Shown piece by piece: positions 9,660-21,653 of a stretch of 64,000 bases of DNA (its first letter is position 1; each line of letters opens with the position of its first letter). Both the position numbers and the translations under genes were made by a program. The notes below the pieces were generated by a model that did no database searches, was not told where the DNA came from, and saw nothing but the letters and a program-made list of their open reading frames with translations. This DNA is from Carallia brachiata. Taxonomy: Eukaryota; Streptophyta; Magnoliopsida; Malpighiales; Rhizophoraceae. The DNA is taken from contig JADCRB010000046.1 in NCBI GenBank assembly GCA_021464245.1, forward strand, positions 4,735,813 to 4,799,812. The letters run 5' to 3'.

Positions 9660-10075
9660 GTTAGTACTGGATTTTGAACTTGGGTTCTGGACTGTGTCTG
9701 GAACTTGGAATTTTTGGGTTTTGGGCTTTGGATTGGATTTGGGTCGAGTGTTTGGGCTTCTAGACTTGGATTTTTGGATTTGGGTCGAGTGTTTGGGTTT
9801 TGGATTTGGATTTTTGGATTTGGGTTGAGTGTTTGGGTTTTGAGTCTGGACTTAGTTTTCAGGCTTTTGAGTTGGGCTTTGAGTTTTCTGAATTGGGCGT
9901 AAGTGTTTGGACTTGAATTTTCGAGTTTGGATTTTCGCTTGGACTTTCAGATCGGGACTTTTGAACTTTTTTTTTCTATTTTTTGATTTTTTTCTATTTT
10001 TTTTTGATTTTTTTTTATTTTTTTTTTTTTGATTTTTTTTTAAAAAATATTTAACATAATACTGTTTCAGAAATT
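9660..10075 (-). repeat. CAAACC-rich minisatellite and A-rich tract between pol and WOX, copy B
   Basis: 9680-9950 holds variants of a 30-40 bp unit (plus strand TTGGGTTTTGGATTTGGATT and GAGTGTTTGGG). 9966-10052 is a T-rich tract on the plus strand, hence A-rich in sense. The arrangement is the same in copy C (34310-34675). Confidence 0.8.
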
Positions 10076-11053
10076 TACCATTGATCGGGCCGATTCGGAC
10101 GCCTTCTTGGTCTGACAGCATGTAAGCGTTGTGAGTATAGGCCTCCTGCACTAAGTATGGCCCATCCCATTTGGAAGTAAGCTTGTCACCAGGCCGATGC
10201 TTCATGTTGATGGGCCGTCGCACTGCAAGAACAAGATCTCCAACTTGAAAAGATCGAGGACCCTGCGGTTGAACGTGTTGGTGAGCCGGGCTTGGTAGCA
10301 CTCAAGTTGCTGTTGTGCTTCAGCCTCCTTTCATCGAGGGCTTCTAACTCATCCAGACGTAGGCGAGCATTCTCCTCCTGTGTGAGTCCTTCCAGAACAG
10401 CCATGCGCAGATGGAATCTGTGTTTCCAACGGCAGTATTGCTTCGACACCGTAGACAAGTGAGTATGGCGTCGCCTGTGTTGGAGTCCGGTAAGTTGTAC
10501 GATACGCCCATAATGCCTCCAATTCTGTCATGCCAATCTCTTTTGGATTTAGAGACTACCTTCCGCAACAGGTTGCATAAGGTCTTGTTGAATGCTTCGG
10601 CCAAGCCATTTGCTGGGGCATTGTACATGGATGACTTGTACTGCTTGAACTTGAATTCTCGCAGAGCTTGTCATCAAGCTGTTGTAGAACTGCTTACCAT
10701 TATCAGTGATGATGAATCGAGGGACTCCATAGCGATAGATCAGCTGAGTCCGATGAAATTGGCAACATGCTCCTTCTTTACCTCTCTAAGTGGAATGGCT
10801 TCAGCCCATTTTGAGAAGTAGTCGGTTGCTGCGAGGATGTACAGGTGACCCAGGGATGACTTTGGCAAGGGCCCCACTAAGTCGAGACCCCAAGCTTCAA
10901 AGGGCCAGGATGAGACAGTTGGATGCAGTGGCTCCGGTGGTTGATGTATGTAATTGCATGAAATTGACAAGCTTGACAAGTTTTAGCAAACTCAATGAAT
11001 CACGTACCATGGTTGGCCAGTAGTATCCCATCCTTCTGAGTTGAAGTGCAACT
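9852..11053 (-). pseudogene. Integrase region, copy B
   Basis: Retrotransposon integrase, needed to insert the cDNA into host DNA. Visible pieces include the core start AWGLDLVGPLPKSSLGH with the first catalytic Asp, and YNAPANGLAEAFNKT with the catalytic Glu. The C-terminal part runs SFQVGDLVLAVRRP to GPYLVQEAY. There is no chromodomain. The coding sequence is split over several frames, and the middle Asp block is damaged. In this copy the normal stop after YYV is lost, and the frame runs on through the A-rich tract, giving a lysine-rich tail that ends at 9852. Confidence 0.85.
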
Positions 11054-11806
11054 TAGGCCCGATTGATGTCCGCCACAAACACCAGAATGTGCTTCAGCGA
11101 GCTGTTTTGCCTCTTCATTGCTAGGCAGCGAAGTAAAACTCCATCAAAAGACTTCGATACAGAGCATCCTTGAGATATATGAAGCGGGGAGCTCGTCGTT
11201 GAATTTCTGTTTATGACGACGATCTTCGGGCAGCTTCCCGTGCTGTAGGTAGTCAATGATTGGTTGGCGCCAATCCTCGTCCTCCGCGAGACGTACAGAT
11301 ACAGCGTTGGCTGCTGTAGTTTCTTCATCATCCTTCTGTGGCACTATCCATTTCTGGCATACGGCAACAACTGTAGCCTGGATTTCTGACTTTGCAAGAG
11401 AAGTGGCCAGGTTAGCCAACGCGTCTGCCTGAGTGTTTTCTCGTCGAGGCACATGCTCCAAGGTGATGCTTTCAAATTCATCCATTAGCTGTCGAGCACG
11501 TTGATGGTAAGGCGCAAGGTCCTCTTTCTTCACGTCATACAATCCTGTAAGTTGGTTGATGACGAGCTGGGAATCTCCATGGACTTCTATAGTTGGAATC
11601 TTCATATCGACAGCCATTTGAAGACCAATGATCAAAGCCTGGTATTCAGCAACATTATTTGAACATAACTCACCGAGAATGATAGCATATGGTAGTATTT
11701 GTCGTTGAGGAGTGACAAACACTATGCCGACACCAGCACCATCACGCCTTGCTGCACCATCAAAGAACATCGTCCATGGTGGCAGTGTCTCAATGTGAAC
11801 TCCCAA
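11053..11806 (-). pseudogene. Archaeal-type RNase H (aRH), copy B
   Basis: Second RNase H domain, diagnostic of the Tat lineage. It has FFDGAARRDGAG with the first Asp, AEYQALIIGL with Glu, VHGDSQLVINQL with Asp and ENTQADALANLA with the last Asp. All four catalytic positions are visible in one open frame (11144-11806). It would degrade the RNA strand during reverse transcription. It is joined to the RT/RNase H block through frameshifts. Confidence 0.88.
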
Positions 11807-13322
11807 TCAGACGGAACAGGGTGATCTGCAAGGAAGTCTGCTAGAGCTTGTCCTTTGACTGCTTTTTGAGGCACGTAGACAATGTCGTAGCTTTGTAGGA
11901 TTACTGCCCACTTGGCAAGTCGTCCTGACAAGATTGGTCTAGATAAGATATATTTGACAGGATCAGCTCTGGCAATGAGACGTACCGTGTGAGCTTGCAT
12001 GTAGTGCCTCAGCTTGTCAATGGCAAAGAACAGTGCTAGACATGTCTTTTCAATGGGCGAATAACTCAGCTCCGGACCGTTTAGTGTTCTGCTCAAGTAG
12101 TATAGAGCAACCTCTTTTCCCTGCTCGTTTTCCTGTGCAAGCAGGGCTCCCAAAGATGTTTCCTGCGCTGCAATGTAGAGAATCAACGACTTTCCTTGAA
12201 TTGGAGCCTAGGACTGGTGGATTGGAAAGGTACTTCTTTATGCTCTCAAAGGCTTTGCTGCAAGCTTCGTCCCACTCGAAGTTGACATCCTTCTTCATCA
12301 ACCGATGGAAAGGTTGACATCTCCCAGCTAAATTGGAGATGAAACGGCGAATGTAGGCCAGCTTTCCTTGTAGACTTCGCAGCTCGTGCAGGTTTTTAGG
12401 TTCAGGCATCTTTTGAATTGCCTCAACCTTTGACTGATCAACTTCGATTCCACGATGGCGCACCACGAACCCAAGAAACTTTCCTGATGTGACACCGAAT
12501 GCGCACTTGAGAGGGTTCATTTTGAGCTGATGCCTCCGAAGTCTTTCGAAACTGTCTTGAGATCCTCGAGGTGGTCTTTGCGCTTCTTAGTCTTTACAAC
12601 TAAGTCATCAACATAACATTCTACAATCTTGTGCAGCATGTCATCAAAAATTTTTTGCATAGCACGTTGATAAGTGGCGCCAGCATTTTTAATCCAAACG
12701 GCATAACTTTATAGCAGTATATACCTTTTGGGGTGCGGAATGCTGTCAACTCCTCGTCTTCTGGTGCCATTCTGATTTGGTTATAGCCTGAAGAACCATC
12801 CATGAAGACAATGCTTCGTGACCCGTTGTTGCATCGACTGTGATCTCCGTTATGGGCAATGGAAAGTCATCTTTCGGGCAGGCCTTGTTAAGATCTCGAA
12901 AATCAACACATACCCTCAACTGTCCATTCTTCTTTCTTACCGGGACAATGTTGGCAATCCACGTTGGGTAGGTGACCTCTCGGATGAAGCCGCATTGATC
13001 AGCTTGTTCACCTCCTCCTCGATTTGTGGAATGAGTTCCGGGCGGAACCGTCGTTGTGGCTGCTTGACAGAACGACACCCTTCTTTACTGCTAGACGATG
13101 CACCGCAATTTTTGGGTCAAGTCCAGGCATTTCTTTGTAACTCCATGCGAACACGTCCCTGTATTGACTTAATACCTGAACATATTCTTGCTCTTCTTCT
13201 GCAGTAAGTAAAGCACTTACAAATGTAGGTCGAGGATCTTCCGGAGAGCCAAGATTGACCTCCTTGAGTTCATCAACAGTTGCTTGGCCACCATCTTCAA
13301 GTTCCGGGGGAGCCTCCTTCAC
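11807..13322 (-). pseudogene. Reverse transcriptase and degenerate RNase H, copy B
   Basis: RT fragments in order: GFIREVTYPTWIANIVPVRK and CVDFRDLNKACPKD (12746-13078), then DGSSGYNQIRMAPEDE and the PFGLK block (12621-12803). The YVDD block follows near 12600 but is out of frame with what precedes it. KFLGFVVRHRGIEVD and the connection domain come at 12050-12520. The first RNase H (11722-12186) has AAQETSLGALLAQE in place of the usual Asp-containing start, so it is probably catalytically dead, as is usual in Tat elements. Several indels separate the blocks. Confidence 0.88.
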
Positions 13323-13323
13323 T

Positions 13324-14710
13324 TCACATCTGATGAGTCGGAATCAGCCTCCTCGCTAATTGTGACATGAAATGCAGAACCTCTGACTTCACCTTCTTTG
13401 TTTGACTGGATAAGCCTGTCTTGTTTGGTGGTGTGGTGATGGCACGTGCATCAGCTGCTCGGCTTCGGCTCTTTAGCGTGATCCGCACAGGTGACTTCTC
13501 CTGATAGCCTAAGCCAGGTCGGGACTGTGATGTTTGAGAAGCGGCGCCATGTGTGGACGGCAGCGTACCCATTGTGCTCGGGTTTGAAAGTCATAGCCCG
13601 CCTTTGCCAAAAGCTTGTATGCATTAGGATCAAATCCTTCATGTGTTCTTCTTTCTGGAAGTGAGCCGCCTTCGACTGCCCCCGTGTGTGGTTTGACGAA
13701 GCCTTTTAATGGTTTTGAAGACAAAACCGGCTCAATCTTTGGTATCGGCAGAGTGTAAGTCTCCTTCAGGTTGTGCAGCTCCTTTGTTTTGGGTTGGCTA
13801 TGTCCTTGCTCCTGTTTAAGATCAATACAATAAGAGAAAGGGGGTTGACCTTCTGAGCGTCGTGACTTCGGCACATAGCGTAGGACTGGAGTGGAGCTTG
13901 AAGATGCAACATCCTTCGACGAAGTTCAGCAGGCTGTGGCAGCTTTTCATTTGTTGGAGCCTGGGGTTGGGCATTGGCAGGTTCTTCGACAGCTTTTCCC
14001 TTTTTGTGGATGCCCCCAGTCCAAGTAGCTTTTGATGGAATGATCTCCGGATTGTCTGTGTCGGTGTAGAAGACTGCATCCGCCAAATGTGATTCAGCAT
14101 CATCGAACGGCTTTAAGTCAGCATTGACCTTTTGAACGCCACCATTGTAGTACTTGAAGCACTGATGCAGGCTTGAGAGCACAACTCCATTTCCATGAAT
14201 CCACGGTCGTCCTAGCAACATCTTATATGTGGTACGTGCATCAATCACGTGAAATAGAGTGCTAGAAGTGAGATTACCGATAGTTAGCTCCAAGCGAATC
14301 ATCCCAATTGCTTTCTGTCCTCCTTGATTAAAGCCATGAATCATCAAGCGGCTGTCTGATAATTCATCAATGCCGATGCCGAGCTCCTTTATGGTGGATT
14401 TTGGGATAATATTGACTGCTGAGCCATCGTCGATCAGAATACGTCGGACCTTCTGCGCTCTCACATAGCCTGATACATACAGCGGCCGATTGTGGGGTTT
14501 GGACCCCAGCAGGAGATCCTCATCTGAAAATGAGATAGCAGAGTAACATCCGACGTGATTTTGGTCCGCCTGTTGCTCTCGAGTTGAATTACTTGATGGC
14601 AGATTCAGCTGAGGTCTGGAGAGTATTGCTGACTTGATTTTGCCACACGTCTGTTGATTGCAAAGCTGTAAATAACTGAGGGTTAGCGAGCAGGGTTTGG
14701 AGAGCTTCAT
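13324..14710 (-). pseudogene. Protease and linker, copy B
   Basis: Aspartic protease with the catalytic block RRILIDDGSAVNIIP and the flap-side block MLLGRPWIHGNG, in a 314-codon open frame (13766-14710). It would cleave the Gag-Pol polyprotein. The low-complexity linker to RT (13324-13874) is broken into several frames. Confidence 0.88.
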
Positions 14711-16453
14711 ATACCTTCTCCGTTGTCGACTTTTTGTTGTCGAGCGGCCTCCTTACGGTGTGTCACCTCTTCTGATGGTTTTGAAGTGATGGTGGTTGGT
14801 TTGCCGAGGTTACCTTCCTGGTCCAGAATGATTTTATTCTGGCTTTTGAGCTTCATGATTAGCTCCTTCAGGACGAAACACTTCTCGGTTGGATGACTTA
14901 CTATCCGGTGATATTTGCAGAATCTCGGATCGCTGACTCGATCCTTTTCATTCGGCCGCTTGCACTCTGGGAGTTCGATCAGCTTCGCCTCCAAGAGTTG
15001 TTCAAGATGTCGGGGACGTCTGAGTCGGGAATGGATACTGCTTTGCTCCAACTCTCGCAATGTCACCTTCCGCCTTTCCTGTTGTTTTGGCTGAGTTATT
15101 TGGGTCGGAGGATTTACCTTAGCTTTGGCGCCCACTTTTACTGGTGCGGCTTCAACAGTCATCACTTCTTTTCCTTTTCCGGAGCTGTTGGGTTTCTTAA
15201 TCTCCCTTCTGCCCCCTTGCTGGTCCAACTGGATGGGAACCGTGCCTCCGGAAGTCTGGATGCTTATCTCCATATCATGTGCGCGGGTCGCCAGTTCTTC
15301 GAAGTTCGGGGTTTGACACCCTGCAGGATGTATAACAGCTCCCAATGCATTCCCTGGATGCACATCTCTACGGCAGAAGTCTCCGTCAGGCGATCTTTGC
15401 AGTCCAAGCTGAGGGCACGCCATCTGTTGATGTATTCGACAACGGGCTCTCCTTTCTTTGTTTGGTGCTGGTAAGCTCCATCATACTTACCGTCCTTCGA
15501 GTGCTGAAAAATCTGTTGAGGAACTCTCGTTGTAGCTGTTCCCAACTGTCGATCGATTCTGGTTCAAGATTTATGAACCAGGTGAAAGCGGTCTCCCTGA
15601 GTGAACGAACAAACTGCTTCACCAAGAGATCTCCGTAAGTCCCTGCGTTGTTGCAGGTTTCAACGAAGTGGGCGATGTGCTGTTTGGGATCGCCTCGTCC
15701 GTCGAATTGTTGAAATTTGGGCGGTGGTAGCCCAAGGGCATGTTGAGACTTTCGATCCGTCTGGTGTACGGTTTGACGTACATCTGTGATCCTTGGAAGG
15801 ATGTAGCTTGTTGCAGTCGGATCGTATTGGCTATCATTTCCTGCAATTGTTGAACAGATAGCGAAGCTACAGAATTTGAGGGTGGCAGCTGTGTAGAACT
15901 ACCTGGTCGCTTTTCTGCAGGGAAGACGTCGGCTGGTGTGGCTTCTGGAGTGAAACCGGGTGGATATGGTTGCTCCTCGCGGATCTCGGGATCAATTTGG
16001 ATCGGGGCTTTTCCTTTGAGAGCGGCGATCTGTTGATCTTTTTCCTCCACGACTCTGATCAGCTGCAAAATTTGTTCTCCAATTCTGAAATCTTTCTTCT
16101 GTGCTGGTTGTGTTGGTCATCATGACGGCAACAGATGAGGCTCCGAAAGACTGGGGGAGAAAACTCTTCTGATTCTTCTGTGTGAGTTGGATTTGTTGAG
16201 CAGGCTTCGTCGTGTTGCCCCCGACTTCGATCGGGGTGGGTGATCGACTCCTCCATGCGGCAAGAGAGTCAGGGGAGAGATCCTGTTGTGTGCAGCTGTG
16301 GACTCTCCATTTCGAATATTTGTCGGGTTTGGACGGCAAGAAATTGTGTCCGTCCCCGGGTTTCTGGACCTGCGTACCCAGGTAGGGTAGTTGATGCAGG
16401 CAATGGAGCCGTTGCCTTCTTTTGGTGGCAGCTGTACTCCTTTTCGGTGCCAT
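14707..16453 (-). pseudogene. gag, copy B
   Basis: Starts MAPKRSTAATKR at 16453. A coiled-coil-like, Gln- and Lys-rich part is followed by the retrotransposon gag core (ETAFTWFINLEPESIDSWEQ, 15386-15625). A CCHC-like Tat-type finger (FCKYHRIVSHPTEKCFVLK) lies in the frame ending at 14707. The frame is shifted at least four times. The product would form the particle that packages the RNA. Confidence 0.86.
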
Positions 16454-16471
16454 TTGATGTGCTGAACACCT

Positions 16472-16510
<39 letters not shown>

Positions 16511-16658
16511 TACTTTTTTTTTTTACTTTTTTTTACTTTTTTTTTTTTTTTTTTTCTTTTTCTTTTTTCTTTTTTTTTTTTTCTTTTTTTCTTTTTTTTT
16601 TTTTTCGGCTCTTTTCTTTTTTTTTTTTTTTTTAAGGAACAAGAGATGGAGGTGAAGA
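16454..16658 (-). other. gag leader with A-rich tract, copy B
   Basis: Plus-strand T-rich run at about 16475-16633. Same position and style as in A and C. Confidence 0.7.
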
Positions 16659-16675
16659 GTCCCACGAGCGTGCCA
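16659..16675 (-). promoter_or_regulatory. Primer binding site, copy B
   Basis: Sense TGGCACGCTCGTGGGAC, starting six bases after the LTR end. It is one base shorter than in copy C. Confidence 0.6.
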
Positions 16676-16681
16676 AAAATT

Positions 16682-17546
16682 TGTAACGTAAATTTCGAGC
16701 TAAAATAATTAAACTCGAAAATACAAAAATAAATTACAAATAAAAATTTAAAAATAAAAGAAAATTTACGTGGGGTCGATCTCCGTAGATCCTCCGATTA
16801 GTGTTCCTTTTTGACTCCGTCAAGGGCTGCACGAGCTTGATCTTGACAGAAATAATTTCCACAGCTTTTTCTTGAACTGGGTAGACTGAAACTGTATCTG
16901 ATTTGGACGTTTTGACTACAGTTAAGAACCACAGAGATCTGATCTGAGCCGATCTGGCTTAATTTCACCGAGGGTCGAAGGGACTTGTTCTCGAGTGAGC
17001 TGCCTGGATTTTGCTGAGGGTCGTATGAGGTTTAATCCCAGCCGGATTTGTAGTAATTTGATATTTTTAAATCTATATTCTCATAAATTCAGATCTAAGG
17101 CGATTGGAGAATATAAATCTAAAAATAATTGTAGAAATGAAAACAACAAATTTTTTGAGACTTACCCCTAAAATATCTCTAAAAAAGGAGTTAGGAGAGT
17201 ATACTGCAGGGTAAAAGCACGTAAGAAAAAGAGTAATTTTCTTGAGAGATTTTCAAAATTTTCTTTTTCTCTCAAATTCTCTTAATTTTTCTGTTTACAG
17301 CTTTGCTGAATATGTTTTGAACTGAGGGGCAGGGGCCTTTTTATAGGGTTTACCCTCTCGTGTGAAATCATGCGTGTGAGAGGAATAAGTCGACTTTTCC
17401 GTGTGAAAGCATGCGTGTGAGAGGAATAAGTCAACTTTTCCGTGTGAAAGCATACATGCGAAAGGAATAAGTCGACTTTTCCGTGTGAAAGCATATGTGC
17501 AAAAGGAATAAGCCGATTTTTATTTTTATTTTTTTTAATGTTTACA
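16682..17546 (-). repeat. 5' LTR of copy B (865 bp)
   Basis: TG...CA ends, with ATAGA following at 17547-17551. Its four U3 units have decayed GTCGAC cores (GTCAAC, GCCGAT). Confidence 0.9.
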
Positions 17547-17551
17547 ATAGA

Positions 17552-18592
17552 TTCCCGAATAAAAAATAATGAATAGAATAAAATTGATACTTGATTTGAT
17601 GATTGGGTTCCAAAATTTCATTATATTTCAATAACTTCCATTTGTTTTTTTTTTTTTTACTGTGCACGTTGTCTTTGTCCGTATACCAACCTTACTACCA
17701 TAAAAGCCTGATTGTTCACCTTTTTCAGCTTCAATGATAAAGGTGTAAATCTTTAAATGTATTATTAGGTAGTTTTATTTAATTAGTTTAAAAATAATTA
17801 TATAGTCTTATTAATGATATTGAATAATTTATTTATTTTTTTAATTCAATTATCTACCAACTTATGTCACTTGAAAACTAATTTGAAACTCTTTAAGTAA
17901 AATCATAAACTTTTTCAATCTTCAATCGGTAAATGTCTTGAGGATAACAAAAGGAAAACTTTGAGAGTTGCTTTTCACCTTTTTTTTTTTTTCACTAAAT
18001 AAGAAAAAAACGACCAGATAACAAAAGCAATGAGGTGAGTCAAGAAAAAGGAAAAAAATTAATGACTCTACTTATATAGTTTTAAAATAGTTTTAAAGTG
18101 ATATAGGCTGTTGACAGATAAAATTAAAAAAATAAAAATAAATAAATTATTAGATAATATTGATAAGAATATATAACAACTTTAGAACTATTTAAGTAAA
18201 TTTACATAATATTTCAAAGAAGAATAAGTTGAGATTTTCTCTTACTTTTTGTTAATACCTATATATACATATAGATTAAAGAAATAAAGTTATTCACTAA
18301 TGCAAATCCTAGCACAAGAAAATCCTTGTTCAATTGGTTATTGTAGTAGGATCTAAAAAATAAAGGAAAAATATTACTGACTTTACTTAGGTAATTTATA
18401 ATAAAAAAAATTATAAGTGTCGTTGGATGATTGGATTAACAAAAAAATAAATAAAATATCAGATACTGTTAGATAATACAGTGTTACTTCTTATTGCTGC
18501 GCATTTAAAATTGAAGCTATGTAATGTTACTCAAAATATAATAGATATCAATTGTTTTTTGTCAAGTGAAACTGAAACTCAGTCTTAAGAAT
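17552..18592. other. AT-rich upstream region of the germin-like gene
   Basis: No gene seen. A/T tracts, several stretches near 17750-18250 that are over 75% AT by eye, and no recognisable element ends. Confidence 0.55.
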
Positions 18593-18764
18593 ATATGGAA
18601 ACGACTTCAATTTTCAGTATCCTTAAGCACTAAAAAGGATAAGCATTGAAGATTTCCAAAATAGAAAAATTTTATCCTAATAATATAATATATGGAAACA
18701 AGTTCAATTTTCAGTATCCTTCAGTGAAAAAAAAGATAAGCATTGAAAATTTCCAAAATAGAAA
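18593..18764 (+). repeat. Direct duplication in the promoter of the intact germin-like gene
   Basis: About 76 bp at 18593-18668 is repeated at 18690-18764 with some changes. Both contain TTCAATTTTCAGTATCCTT and ATAAGCATTGAA...TTTCCAAAATAGAAA. The duplication lies 140-310 bp upstream of the ATG. The left paralogue has at most one degenerate version. Confidence 0.75.
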
Positions 18765-21652
18765 CTCTTGTCCATTTGGAAATAACATGACTGACTGTCT
18801 CGATGGTTCTCCTCTAAAAAGGCTCTCATTTCCCATCAAAGTCATCTCACCCCACAACCAAAACCAAACAGAAACTACAGTTCTATTGGAGTACATTAGC
18901 AAAATGAAAGGCGTTCGTTTCCTTACAGCTCTTGCTGTCTTCGCTCTGGCATCTTTCCTTGCCTCTGCCTATGACCCCAGTCCTCTTCAGGACTTCTGCG
19001 TGGCCACCCAGGAGCCTAATGGTGGTATGTTTGCATCAATTGGCTCTTATAGCTAGAGTCCTTGAGATTTTATCGTGGTATATTAATTCTTTTTGATGCC
19101 CAAAACTGGTTCCAGAAAGTAAATTTAACATCACTGATCGTCGTAATCTATGCAGATGAGACTATCCATATAGTTTTGGAAGTTGCTGCTTATTCGGTGT
19201 AACAGTCAAATCCACTATACAGTGCTCAGCACAATTCTCTTTAGTGAGTCTGATAGGGTGTCACCTAAATTTTCTCATTTTTTTGATAAAAAAGGAAACT
19301 ATAAATAGAAATATGTATCATATTCTTAGAACTTATCAACAGCATCCATTGTATGAAATAAATTTTCAACAATGTTAAGGACAGGAAATGGATATGGCGG
19401 AAGACACTAGTCCACAAATGTATAATAATAATCGTTTAGTACAGCTTTTAAGTCCTTTTATGGATAATAATCAATAATTATAAGTGAATAACATGGAAAC
19501 AGGTCTAGGTCTATTTACCTATGTATTCCCATAACGTAAATCATAATTTTTTTTGTTTCGAGACCTATTAGACTGGAAGTTTTGTGTACAATTTGTGCCA
19601 TTGCACATTGATGTTTGCTTGATTTTTAACTAAACGTTTGGTACATGCAGTGTTCGTGAATGGGAAATATTGCAAGAATCCAAAGCTTGTAACTGCGGAT
19701 GATTTTTACTTCAAAGGGCTCAACACTCCTGCAAACACTAGCGTCAGCAAACTTGGTTTTGGCATCAAACCTGTCTTTGTCGAGACACTTCCTGGACTCA
19801 ACACTCTGGGCGTCTCCATGGCTCGTCTTGACTTCGAGGTAGGTGGCGTATCCCCGCCGCACATTCACCCTCGTGGCAGTGAGATGGTGGTGGTTATAGA
19901 GGGCAGCCTCCTTGTTGGATTTGTTGCATCCACCCAGAACAATGCCCTTTTCACTAAAGTCCTGAATCCCGGAGATGTATTTGTTTTCCCAATTGGACAA
20001 ATTCATTTCCTGTACAACATAGGAAAGGTCAAAGCTGTTGCATTCTCAGCAAGCAGCAGCCAAAATCGCGGTGCCATAATAATTCCATTGTCTGTCTTTG
20101 GATCAAAACCGCCCATCAAGGAAGACATTCTTGCCAAGTCCTTCCAAGTCAACGAGGATGTTATCAAACAACTTCAGAAGCCATATGCTTAATGACTTAA
20201 AAAGCTGAGGGAAGACCCACATTAAGATTGGGGCCTCTTCCGCTTGATCTTGATTGTATCGTGTTAACTTCCTATAAATCCACAGAGGGCATCCATATAT
20301 TTTGCGAAAGTCTTTAGCAAAATAAAGAAAATTCCTAAATAATTCCATATTTTTGGCCATGGTGTTGAACTTTAAACTTAAATTCTATTTTCATTGCTAT
20401 CACCTCTTACATTCACCAATTTTCAATTAATAAGGGGCTTTATTACATGGACACGGTAAATAAAATATAAGACTATATCACATTATCATGATCATTAATT
20501 ACATATCTTTTTTGTTCTAATCATTAATTACAATTACACATTAAAAGACTAAATACAACCTGTATAATCTTGATAGTGCAAGATGCAAGTCTTGTGTAAC
20601 AATTCCGACTATTAAACTTTGTTACTATTTTATTTTTTTTGGGGAAAATTGTTCGAACATTGAGGTTTAGAGTCCTAATTGAGCTGCTGTTATTAACATG
20701 ATGAGAATAGTAATAGAGTCGATTGATTTGGTTTGGTTATGTATCGGCTCTGATGGTGATATATTTGATGAATAGGTAGATAATGGACATGTAATGCGCC
20801 TGACAAAAACAATAGTTCAGATGGTGCGAAGTTATAACTACCATATAGAAGAAGATCTTTGTTCCGAACGGATGATATCTTAAGGAACACTGTGACCATG
20901 AAAAAACAAGCATAGTAGAAAAAAGTAATTTATTTGATTAATAAAGTGCTAAAAGTGGCATAATGTGAAACTTAAAAATTGAATGTGTAAATGGAAAAGT
21001 AAGTGTAAAAGTTTCGAAATTAATTTATGCTTCTTATCGATTAAAATTTTTGAAATTGAATTGTTTCATGATTGGTAATTGATGTTGAAAAGTTTTCTAC
21101 AGCCAATAGTTTTTTGAAAGCTCCAAATGTATAACTAAATTAGTGTTGAATCCGCCAGGAACAGGTTTATATTTTGTTGAAAAGTGTTAGTGTATATGTT
21201 ATGCGAAAAATGAGACTAATTGTTGTATTATGTTCAAACAATACAAGAGGAAGGAGTAGTGTTTTCAAGGGAATTCTATACAAGACAATAAAAAGAGTGC
21301 TTGATATACTTAATCGCTTCAGAGTGTAATTTAAAGACGGCTAAAAATTTTATTTATTATTATTTTTTAAATTTTGACTGTGTCAAAATTAAAATTTTTG
21401 TTTTCACCTAAATTCGAAAATCCCGAAAAAAGACTTTGCGTGTTCAAATGATGAATTCAAAGATAAGTGTAAGAGGGCCATTTTTTGAGGAAAAGTGTAA
21501 GTGGACCCTAAAAGTAATTGAAATCAGATAATCTTCTTGTACGTGAACAGAGAAGACAATGGAGACCTGCTTCCACGGATGCCCACGCGACCCTGCCTCA
21601 ATATGGGTAGGGTTAATGCATGTTGCGCGGAGGTTGGGGATCCCCGCCCCAA
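18650..21652. repeat. Germin-region tandem duplication, right copy
   Basis: Counterpart of 2215-6590 without the 3405-4480 segment. The gene-free 3' part (20193-21652) has no gene of its own; it aligns with 4480-6590 and ends precisely at the ambiguous base at 21653. Confidence 0.75.
18904..20192 (+). CDS. Germin-like protein, intact, two exons
   Basis: Exons 18904-19024 and 19651-20192, GT-AG intron, split codon giving NG-VFVNGK, 220 aa. The chosen ATG begins MKGVRFLTALAVFALASFLASA, a clear secretion signal; a longer in-frame upstream extension lacks support. The mature part starts YDPSPLQDFCVA. The cupin has the germin boxes PPHIHPRGSEM (two His and Glu for Mn) and NPGDVFVFPIGQIHF (third His), and ends KQLQKPYA. 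This is the usual germin-like length. It acts as a secreted, oligomeric cell-wall glycoprotein; some family members are Mn superoxide dismutases or oxalate oxidases, but which activity applies here is not visible. It is the functional tandem paralogue of the broken gene at 2437. Confidence 0.95.
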
Positions 21653-21653
21653 N
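21653..21653. other. Ambiguous base N at a duplication junction
   Basis: The only N noticed in the window. To the left is the end of the germin duplication block; immediately to the right begins a copy of 28722-29100. This may mark a joined assembly gap. Confidence 0.9.

Larger units (their letters stand above)
7065..17546 (-). mobile_element. Complete Tat-lineage LTR retrotransposon copy B carrying a WOX gene
   Basis: 10,482 bp from LTR edge to LTR edge, flanked by the five-base target duplication ATAGA at 7060-7064 and 17547-17551. Sense order (right to left): 5' LTR, primer site, A-rich leader, gag, protease, RT, degenerate RNase H, archaeal-type RNase H, integrase, A-rich tract and minisatellite, WOX homeobox gene, a second gene-like unit, polypurine region, 3' LTR. 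The double RNase H and the long 3' region place it in the Tat lineage. gag and pol are split by many indels, so the copy is not autonomous. It is the same family as A and C, all in the same orientation. Confidence 0.93.

Noticed and set aside
10411..10821. 136-codon plus-strand frame opposite integrase
   Set aside because: Antisense to the integrase coding sequence, with no recognisable protein.
14893..15474. 193-codon plus-strand frame opposite gag in copy B
   Set aside because: Antisense shadow of gag; the same region in copy C is broken into several short frames, and there is no promoter or domain.
16240..16635. Poly-Phe-ending plus-strand frame (and similar at 144-422, 41117-41356, 34377-34744)
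   Set aside because: Created by the T-rich tracts of the retrotransposon leader and minisatellite.
18646..18903. Upstream in-frame extension of the germin-like gene
   Set aside because: It would put about 86 residues before a good signal peptide. The extension contains the promoter repeat and is not conserved.
21559..21652. Palindromic GGGGATCCCCGCCCC as a possible transposon end
   Set aside because: No partner inverted terminal repeat or target duplication found; the same block is part of the germin duplication near 6550.
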